NCBI GenBank assembly: GCA_035291905.1
Contig: DATDRF010000063.1
Coordinates: forward strand, 1 to 19,359
Direction of reading: 5' to 3'
Length of the DNA stretch: 19,359 nucleotides
DNA from: JACPLA01 sp035291905
GTDB taxonomy: Bacteria > Bacteroidota > Ignavibacteria > UBA10030
The translations under genes and the position numbers were made by a program. The notes under the pieces were generated by a model. The model made no database searches, was not told the origin of the DNA, and worked only from the letters and a program-made list of their open reading frames with translations. This document shows, one piece after another, positions 13,724 to 19,359 of the stretch; position 1 is the first letter of the stretch, and each line of letters opens with the position of its first letter.

Positions 13724-15886
13724 TTAGTTCCAAAACGATGCATATTCCAGCGACATCTGCATCCAGAACATCCACTTCGAAGCAAGTTTCCGCGCTGCGA
13801 GGGATTGCGAACCGAATGCCGGGACTGATTTTCCGTTGTTGTTGTAGTTGATATCCATGGCGATCTTCTTGTCGGGATCCACGACAGCGTACTTGACGGG
13901 GGAGTCGGTGCGATACACGAACCGTCGCCAGCGGTACTGGCCGTCCCAGGTCTCTCGTTTCTGATCGCCATTCTCGAAGACAACGAGGACATCAACGGGA
14001 GTGACCGCTTCCCCTTCACGCTTCACAACCACCATGCATTCGTAATTCCCACCCGATTCTTTCTTTGGCTCGAACGCTGCCCCGTTGTTGTTGAAAAGAC
14101 CGGCGGGAGGCGGAACCCGGGTGTTGCGGATCGCATCGATCGAGTAGTCGAAGAGGTTCGAACTGAACCATGTATTCTCAAAGAACCAGTTCATGTTCTT
14201 GCCTGCCACTTCATTGACGACATTGATGAAGTCCTGGGAGGTCGGATGCTGGAAGCGGAACCGATGGTGGTACGTGCGCATGATGCGGTACATCGTCTCT
14301 TCACCCAGAAATCGTTCAAGCTGCAGAAGGGACGTTCCCGGCTTGGTGTAAGAGTTCAAGCCGTAACTGTCGTGGTACTCCCAGCCGCGCCGCATCATGA
14401 CGTCGTTCTTTCCTTGAAACTTGATCTGCAGGTTGTTCGTCCCTGCCCGCGGATCGGTATCATAAACGTCGTCAATGACATACGGAATGCCGACAAAACT
14501 TCCTGCCCCACCTCCACCAAAGTAGAAACGTGACGGATGGACAAAGATTGACGGCCATCCCGCATCGATCACGCGGGAGGTTGAATAGGTGTTGAATCCC
14601 TCGTCCAGCCACGCCTCTTCGAATTCGTTGTTTCCGATCAGCCCGTACCAAAACTGATGCCCGAATTCATGGACAGTGACTCCTTCGGGGGATGCGCTCT
14701 CAACCGGTGAAAACATATTGGTACCGCCCGTAAAGAGCGTGGGATATTCCATGCCGCCCGACCGGCTGTCGTTGGCAGGGTCGACAACGGTGACGGCATC
14801 GTAGGGATACTGGCCGTACCATTCGCCGTAGTACCGAAGTGCGTTAAACGTTGCCGTGAAGTAGCGGTCGATCATGTTGGCATGATGAGGCTGCGACAAC
14901 AAAATGACCGTTACATCTTTGAGCGGGTGATGACGGTCCGGCCTTTCTCCCGTCTCAAGCTCCTTGTGGGAAAAAGTTCGAACTGTTTTTACGATATCGG
15001 GCGCAGTGACCCAGGCAAAATCATGGACATTTTCCTGGTAAAACCGGTAGGTCTTTGTCCCGTCGCTGTTTTCCTTTTCCTCTTTGGGATTTCCTCCTGT
15101 TGCACCAATGACATAGCCCGAGGGGACGGTAATGGAAACATCGTAGACTCCGTAGTCGGCAAAGAATTCAGTCGTGGCATGGAACTGGTGGCAATTCCAT
15201 GCGCCCTTCCACCAGACACCGATCTTGGGAAACCATTGCACCACGAAATGGTAATCCCGAATCGCGCCCGTGCGGGCGATCGGGATCGGCTGCTTTGTTT
15301 CGAATTCGATGCGCAGGCGAAGAACGCCGTTTTGGGGGACTGAACGGGGGGTGGTAATCTGAAACACCGACTGATCGTCGGTGTTGTTGTCGTCGGGTTG
15401 AATGTATTGAAACGTGTTGGTGATATCGGTTTCGCCTCTGGCATCGAGGAGGACGACCTTCTTGACGTTCGTATATCCGTAATCCTTATCCTCCATCGCC
15501 CGGCCTCTGAGATTGTATCCCGATTCTTTCGCAAACGTACTGCGATTGTTTTTCCATGCGTTGTGATAGAGGTGGAAGGGGAATTGATTCTGCGCTCGGC
15601 CGGTGTTGTTTCGCCACTCCAGTACCTCAGACCCGCCGATGATGTTCGTCTCCGTATTGAGTTTGACGTTCATCGTGTAGCGGACCGTGCGGTCGCTTTG
15701 GGCGGGAAGGCGGAGGTTCATGTCCCACGGTGCGGGACCCGATGCCTGGCTCAGCATGGGAGTTGCGGGAGGCGTTGCCGGCTGTGGCCTCTTCGAAAAA
15801 TCCGGCGGTCCGATGAAGGCGACCAGGACAATGAAAACAATGAAAAGAAGACCGTATTCAAGAAAGGCGGCGAGTGAGCGGTTCAT
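13724..15886 (-). CDS. M1-family zinc metallopeptidase, membrane-anchored
   Basis: A 720-residue aminopeptidase-like enzyme. The first 30 residues contain one hydrophobic segment (FLEYGLLFIVFIVLVAFIG), a membrane anchor or signal, followed by a Pro-rich linker. The zinc motif HEFGH at residues 406-410 is followed by NNEFEEAWLDEG with Glu429, an exact HExxH-x18-E spacing. GGMEYPTLF at 377-385 replaces the classic GAMEN exopeptidase motif, a common variant in this bacterial subgroup. An N-terminal M1 beta domain (YTMNVKLNTETNIIGGSEVLEWRNN) precedes it. The ATG at 15886 is preferred over one nine codons earlier because AGGAG lies 7 bases upstream. It is probably the first gene of an operon with the membrane protein and VPS10 genes, and likely cleaves peptides outside the cytoplasm. 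The stop is TAA. Confidence 0.95.
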   Translation of the reverse strand: MNRSLAAFLEYGLLFIVFIVLVAFIGPPDFSKRPQPATPPATPMLSQASGPAPWDMNLRLPAQSDRTVRYTMNVKLNTETNIIGGSEVLEWRNNTGRAQNQFPFHLYHNAWKNNRSTFAKESGYNLRGRAMEDKDYGYTNVKKVVLLDARGETDITNTFQYIQPDDNNTDDQSVFQITTPRSVPQNGVLRLRIEFETKQPIPIARTGAIRDYHFVVQWFPKIGVWWKGAWNCHQFHATTEFFADYGVYDVSITVPSGYVIGATGGNPKEEKENSDGTKTYRFYQENVHDFAWVTAPDIVKTVRTFSHKELETGERPDRHHPLKDVTVILLSQPHHANMIDRYFTATFNALRYYGEWYGQYPYDAVTVVDPANDSRSGGMEYPTLFTGGTNMFSPVESASPEGVTVHEFGHQFWYGLIGNNEFEEAWLDEGFNTYSTSRVIDAGWPSIFVHPSRFYFGGGGAGSFVGIPYVIDDVYDTDPRAGTNNLQIKFQGKNDVMMRRGWEYHDSYGLNSYTKPGTSLLQLERFLGEETMYRIMRTYHHRFRFQHPTSQDFINVVNEVAGKNMNWFFENTWFSSNLFDYSIDAIRNTRVPPPAGLFNNNGAAFEPKKESGGNYECMVVVKREGEAVTPVDVLVVFENGDQKRETWDGQYRWRRFVYRTDSPVKYAVVDPDKKIAMDINYNNNGKSVPAFGSQSLAARKLASKWMFWMQMSLEYASFWN

Positions 15887-15932
15887 AACAATTCTCCTGA
15901 AGAATCGGGACAAAGGGACTTAATAATCTGCG

Positions 15933-15940
15933 CCAATATA
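15933..15940 (-). promoter_or_regulatory. Possible -10 element of the M1 operon (TATATTGG)
   Basis: The minus strand reads CCCTATATTGGCG, 46 bases before the ATG at 15886, in the 93-base gap after the TPR gene. It resembles both a sigma-70 -10 box (TATATT) and the TAnnTTTG box of Bacteroidota. No -35 match is obvious. Confidence 0.25.
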
Positions 15941-15979
15941 GGGAATTTGCTTTTGAGACACACCAGCCCGGCCTCATTG

Positions 15980-18016
15980 TTATTGCTGCTGGGCGGCAGC
16001 CTGCTCCCGCAGGAATTTCATGACCTTGGGGTCCTGTTTTAGACCCATGTTTTCCAGCATGTTGAAATGCACAAGGGCGAGCCGGTAGTCCTTTTTGGCG
16101 ATAAATGCAATTCCCCTGTTGAGAATTGCATCGGTGTAATTTGGGTTGATCTCCAGCGCTTTATTAAAATCTTCGATGGCGCGGTCAATTTCACCCAGAT
16201 TTGCATAAGAGCTGCCGCGGTTTGTGAAGAGGATCTCGTGTGACGATCCCCGATTGATTCCCTCGGTGTAGTCCGCGATCGCTTCTTTGAATTTCAGCTC
16301 CTGGAAGTAGATGTCTCCCCGGCGCACATATGCCTCGGTAAATTCGGGATTGAGCGCCAGAGCGCGGTTGTAGCCGGCGAGTGCGGAATCGAGTTCTCCG
16401 AGATTCAGGTAGACGAGTCCGAGGTTGTAGTGGGCCTGGGCGTTTGTCGAGTCGAGTTCCAGAGCCTGTCGATAGCTTGCTGCCGATTCGGAGTATTTCT
16501 TCTGGAGCATGAAAGCCCTGCCCCGGTTCATGTACGCATCCGCATAGGTGGGCGAGGCGGCGATGGCGCGCCCGTAGTCGGAAACGGCCTGGTCATAGTT
16601 CCCCATGCGCGCGAACACGTTGCCCCGGTTGTTCCAGGCCAATGTCAGGGTGCTATCCTGCTGGATCGCTCGGGTGTAGTCCACGACCGCCTCGCGCGGC
16701 CTCATGGCGCCGGCGTGTGCAAGACCGCGCTGCAAATACGCCATCGCAGGAGGCGACGGTTGTTCTATCACGGATGTCCAGAGGGTGATATCGTCGTACC
16801 AGACTTTGGTGCGGCCGACGGTTGCCGAAACAAGCACCACGACCCACGCCACGGCGAAAAACGTTGTTGCCGACCCGGGAATTCCCCTCTGCTTCAGAAC
16901 ATGATCGCGCAAGAGGAGGAGCGCACTCGCAGCAAGAAGGATGAAACCAAAGTACGGAATGTAGGTGAAACGGTCGGCGATGGTGGCAACGCCGACGGGG
17001 ATTATCTGTGACACCGGCCCGAGAGTGACAAAGAAGAAGAGGCCGCCAAATACCAGCATCGGAGTCTTCTTCCTGTAGAAAATCAGAGCGGCGATTCCTG
17101 CGATCACCACAATCGGGGTCAGATACACGTACCATGGAAATCCGCCGACGTCGGTGGCCGGGAGCTTGTAGAGGACGGAAAGACCGACGGGCGCGAAGAA
17201 TTTCACGGCATAGAAGAGAACCGCATAACTTGCGATGAAGATCCTGTCGATTTCGGAGAAGCTCAGGCTCCCGGTTTCCGTCTGCTGAACTGCAGTTCCT
17301 GCCGGCTGCGATAAAAGGGCAAGAATGCCGAAAGCAATGCTCAAAGCGAAGAAAGGAGCCTTTTCAAGGAGGGATTGGCGGTCGACCTTTCGCCCCTGCA
17401 AGTAGTCCACAAGCATCAGGACAACCGGAAAACTTATCGCCATTGCCTTCGAGAGGAGGGAACAAAGGAACATCACCCAGGCCAGGACGAGAAACGATCT
17501 CCTTTTGCTGTGCCGGAGATAATGGACATAGGCGAGAAGAGCCCCGAAGAATGTCACCCCGGAGAGCATATCCTTTCGTTCGGTCACCCACGCAACGGAT
17601 TCGACACGCAGAGGATGGACAGCAAAGAGGAGGGCCGCGAAGAATGAGAACGACAGGCTCCCGGAGAGCTGGAGTACGATCCAAAACACCAGGACGGCGC
17701 TTATTCCGTGAAGGACGACGTTTGTCCCATGAAAGACCGCCGGATCAAGTCCCGCGAAATAGTACTCGATGGAATAGGAAATGAGGACGAGCGGAACATA
17801 ATGATGGATCAGGGGAATTGTCTCGATACTGAACATTGCCGCGACAGAGGACCAATCGAGAGAACGGATCAAAGCATTGTCTGTCACGTAGACCGGGTCG
17901 TCCCAATTGACAAATCGGCTTGAGAAGGCAGGCGAGAAGGCAATGAGCACGAGGAGGAAGATCACCACGCTTGCGCCGGCGAGCCGGGATTTGTTTTTCT
18001 CAGTAAAAGGGGCCAT
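15980..18016 (-). CDS. TMTC-like polytopic membrane protein with C-terminal TPR repeats
   Basis: A 678-residue protein. The first 400 or so residues contain about ten membrane segments and motifs of the GT-C-like family related to eukaryotic TMTC O-mannosyltransferases: FVNWDDPVYVTDN in the first outer loop (acidic residues that in GT-C enzymes bind metal or sugar donor), FAVHPLRVESVAWVTERKDMLSG, and LLSKAMAISFPVVLMLVDYLQGRK. Residues from about 420 to 655 hold seven TPR units of about 34 residues, such as AWNNRGNVFARMGNYDQAV and AHYNLGLVYLNLGELDSAL, which bind protein partners. The likely role is transfer of a sugar to exported proteins or lipids, but bacterial members are poorly studied. 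The ATG at 18016 has GAGG 6 bases upstream. A 93-base gap separates it from the M1 gene. The stop is TAA. Confidence 0.9.
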   Translation of the reverse strand: MAPFTEKNKSRLAGASVVIFLLVLIAFSPAFSSRFVNWDDPVYVTDNALIRSLDWSSVAAMFSIETIPLIHHYVPLVLISYSIEYYFAGLDPAVFHGTNVVLHGISAVLVFWIVLQLSGSLSFSFFAALLFAVHPLRVESVAWVTERKDMLSGVTFFGALLAYVHYLRHSKRRSFLVLAWVMFLCSLLSKAMAISFPVVLMLVDYLQGRKVDRQSLLEKAPFFALSIAFGILALLSQPAGTAVQQTETGSLSFSEIDRIFIASYAVLFYAVKFFAPVGLSVLYKLPATDVGGFPWYVYLTPIVVIAGIAALIFYRKKTPMLVFGGLFFFVTLGPVSQIIPVGVATIADRFTYIPYFGFILLAASALLLLRDHVLKQRGIPGSATTFFAVAWVVVLVSATVGRTKVWYDDITLWTSVIEQPSPPAMAYLQRGLAHAGAMRPREAVVDYTRAIQQDSTLTLAWNNRGNVFARMGNYDQAVSDYGRAIAASPTYADAYMNRGRAFMLQKKYSESAASYRQALELDSTNAQAHYNLGLVYLNLGELDSALAGYNRALALNPEFTEAYVRRGDIYFQELKFKEAIADYTEGINRGSSHEILFTNRGSSYANLGEIDRAIEDFNKALEINPNYTDAILNRGIAFIAKKDYRLALVHFNMLENMGLKQDPKVMKFLREQAAAQQQ

Positions 18017-18052
18017 GAGTGCCTCAGTGTAACGCAGAATTTGCGAAGATTC

Positions 18053-18095
18053 AAGGATGGACCAGGATTAAAGGATGAAAGGATTACCAGGATAG
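18053..18095. repeat. Degenerate AGGATTA-type repeats upstream of the TPR gene
   Basis: Five AGGAT words occur in 43 bases: AAGGATGG, CCAGGATTA, AAAGGATGA, AAGGATTA and CCAGGATAG. They lie in the 93-base gap between the T9SS gene and the TPR gene. Short repeats of this kind are scattered between genes in many bacteria. No promoter or hairpin is evident within the stretch. Confidence 0.65.
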
Positions 18096-18109
18096 AGGAG
18101 ATGACCCGG

Positions 18110-19359
18110 CTATTGTCCGGGAAGCTGCTGCTGCACAATGGCAAGCTTCAAGATCTTCGACTCTCCGATATCGGGCATTTCGATGAGGCAGAGATAGATA
18201 CCGCTGGCGACCTGCCAGTTCTGTTCGTTCGCAAGATTCCATTCACAGAACTGCGATGAATTGTTCTTACGGAGTATTCGCACGAGCTGGCCGGCGAGGT
18301 TGTAGATGCGAATGGTTGTTTTTGGGGGGAGATTGGTGAAGGTCACGGAATTGTAGTGCGGCCCACGCTGACGTTCCGAGACAAAAGGGTTGGGGAAGAC
18401 TGAGATGCGCTGAACGCTGGCCTTGATGGCGGCTTTGTTCTGTGTCGTTCCGGGCACCGTGAAGCTGAATACATCGGGTGAAGAGTTTGGCTAAACGGGA
18501 TTGTCGATCACCTTCACGAGGATCCCATCCACAATCAGATAGTCATCATCTCCGCTCTGGTTCGTCTGATCAGACAGCACGGTTGTGCCCTTGGTAATAT
18601 TGAGCACCGACCAACGTGTTGGACTGACAGATCCATCAAAATGAACCTCGTAGGCAGCGCCGGTCCCGGCGGTCGGATCGATCACGATGGGACGAACTGT
18701 GCCCGCGCTGGAGCCGGCGTGAGAAATTTCGAGAGTATCCCCGAATGACGTTGGAAGATCAAGGCCAAACGGGGCCTGGGGCCTTACGGTCACGATAACA
18801 GGTGGAGATTCTACTGAAGGAGGAAGGCCCGACTTGTACGGGGCATAATTGTAGGCCGTCACGGCAAAATGGTACTCAGATCCGTTTCGGAGAATCTCTC
18901 CATCTTGAAGATGGTCTCTGTCGACTTTGATGAATCGACGGATGCCGCTATCGGAGCCCTGCTGGACAATACGTGGGACAATCTGACCGATGGTTGGGTC
19001 GAATTTGTACTCAAGAATTGAAGTAACAGTATCAATGCGGTCGAATGTCGCGATCTTGAGTCCTTCACTTAACAGTGCATCGCGTCGGGGAAGCTGATAC
19101 GTATTATATCCCTGGAAGACATAATCTCCGGCAGTATCCTGCTCTGTTTTCGCCAACCGGTCTTCTGCGGATCCCCATTCAAGGACAATTGCCTGATCAA
19201 GTTCGACGCTTTTGAGCGAGGGAGAGAATGGGGCTCGAGGAATGGAGAAAGTATTTTCGAAGAGAAGATGGGCTTCCCGCGCATTGGCCTTCATAAGGCC
19301 GACACTGCTGAGTCTGTCTGCTCCTATTCCGGCGACAATGGCAACGGTGATTTCCTGTG
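18110..19359 (-). pseudogene. Partial T9SS-sorted secreted protein, interrupted by an in-frame TAG
   Basis: This is the C-terminal end of a larger secreted protein whose beginning lies beyond the right edge; the frame is open to the last base. The visible part starts EITVAIVAGIGADRLSSVGLMKAN, continues through a fibronectin-III-like stretch (NGSEYHFAVTAYNYAPYKSG) and ends in a T9SS type A sorting domain: ISVFPNPF, VTFTNLPPKTTIRIYNLAGQLVRIL and SGIYLCLIEM. These domains direct export by PorSS/T9SS and attachment to the cell surface. At 18491-18493 the frame meets TAG and then resumes without a shift as PNSSPDVFSFTVPGTTQNK. As read, the protein would end before its sorting domain, and the 3' piece has no signal peptide of its own. 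Nonsense mutation, sequencing error and read-through are all possible. The normal stop at 18110 is also TAG. Confidence 0.85.
18491..18493 (-). other. In-frame amber codon inside the T9SS gene
   Basis: The minus-strand reading is GAC AAT CCC GTT TAG CCA AAC TCT. The codons on both sides are in one frame and encode continuous-looking protein, with the sorting domain intact beyond. Five other genes here end in TAG (this gene at 18110, and the genes ending at 1701, 3321, 5007 and 12630), so TAG is an ordinary stop in this genome. Confidence 0.85.

Noticed and set aside
18110..18457. A separate small gene starting at GTG (18457)
   Set aside because: It is in the same frame as the upstream part, lacks a signal peptide, and consists of a sorting domain that only works as the end of a secreted protein.
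18491..18493. Genome-wide reassignment of TAG to an amino acid
   Set aside because: Several intact genes in the window end normally at TAG, with the next gene starting soon after, so TAG is an ordinary stop here.

Overview
The window most likely comes from the chromosome of a member of the FCB group (Bacteroidota/Ignavibacteriota-like). The main clue is a secreted protein ending in a type IX secretion (T9SS) type A sorting domain. It is supported by a very large sortilin/VPS10-type Asp-box protein, an M1 peptidase anchored in the envelope, a DUF4139 protein and a D-aminoacylase-like lipoprotein, all families common in that group. Placement below phylum level is inference. There are no tRNA, rRNA, CRISPR, transposase, integrase or phage genes, and it reads as ordinary chromosome.

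Layout. Only argH (argininosuccinate lyase, 206-1591) is on the plus strand. Everything from 1701 to the right edge is on the minus strand, so transcription runs right to left. From the right edge: a partial T9SS-sorted secreted protein, interrupted by an in-frame TAG (18110-19359); a TMTC-like membrane protein with seven C-terminal TPRs (15980-18016); an M1 metallopeptidase (13724-15886), an unknown polytopic membrane protein (12630-13661) and a 1054-residue Asp-box/VPS10 protein (9430-12594), closely spaced and probably one operon; then a 254-base gap with a perfect 22-base palindrome. A second group follows: DUF3108 protein, extended-SDR epimerase/reductase, CPBP intramembrane protease, PAP2_3-type phosphatase/phosphotransferase, Yip1-like membrane protein, D-aminoacylase-like lipoprotein and DUF4139 protein. 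Its first three genes are joined by 4-base ATGA overlaps and the next ones lie 12 to 108 bases apart.

How the genes fit together. Apart from argH, nearly every product is predicted to act in or outside the membrane: peptidases, a D-aminoacyl hydrolase homologue, a lipid-phosphate enzyme, a GT-C-like protein and secreted beta-propellers. The DUF3108-epimerase-CPBP-PAP2-Yip1 group could modify an envelope lipid or glycolipid, and the M1/VPS10 group could handle extracellular peptides. Both are inferences from families and spacing.

The intergenic DNA is rich in short degenerate repeats: a 9-base tandem array before argH, ATTGAACATTGAG-type repeats forming a large hairpin after argH, the 22-base palindrome with CGACAATCG repeats after the VPS10 gene, and AGGATTA-type repeats before the TPR gene. 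No gene-free stretch exceeds 300 bases. I see no clear new defence or mobile system. The best leads are the amber-interrupted T9SS gene, the D-aminoacylase homologue lacking expected metal ligands, and repeats that begin directly at stop codons.
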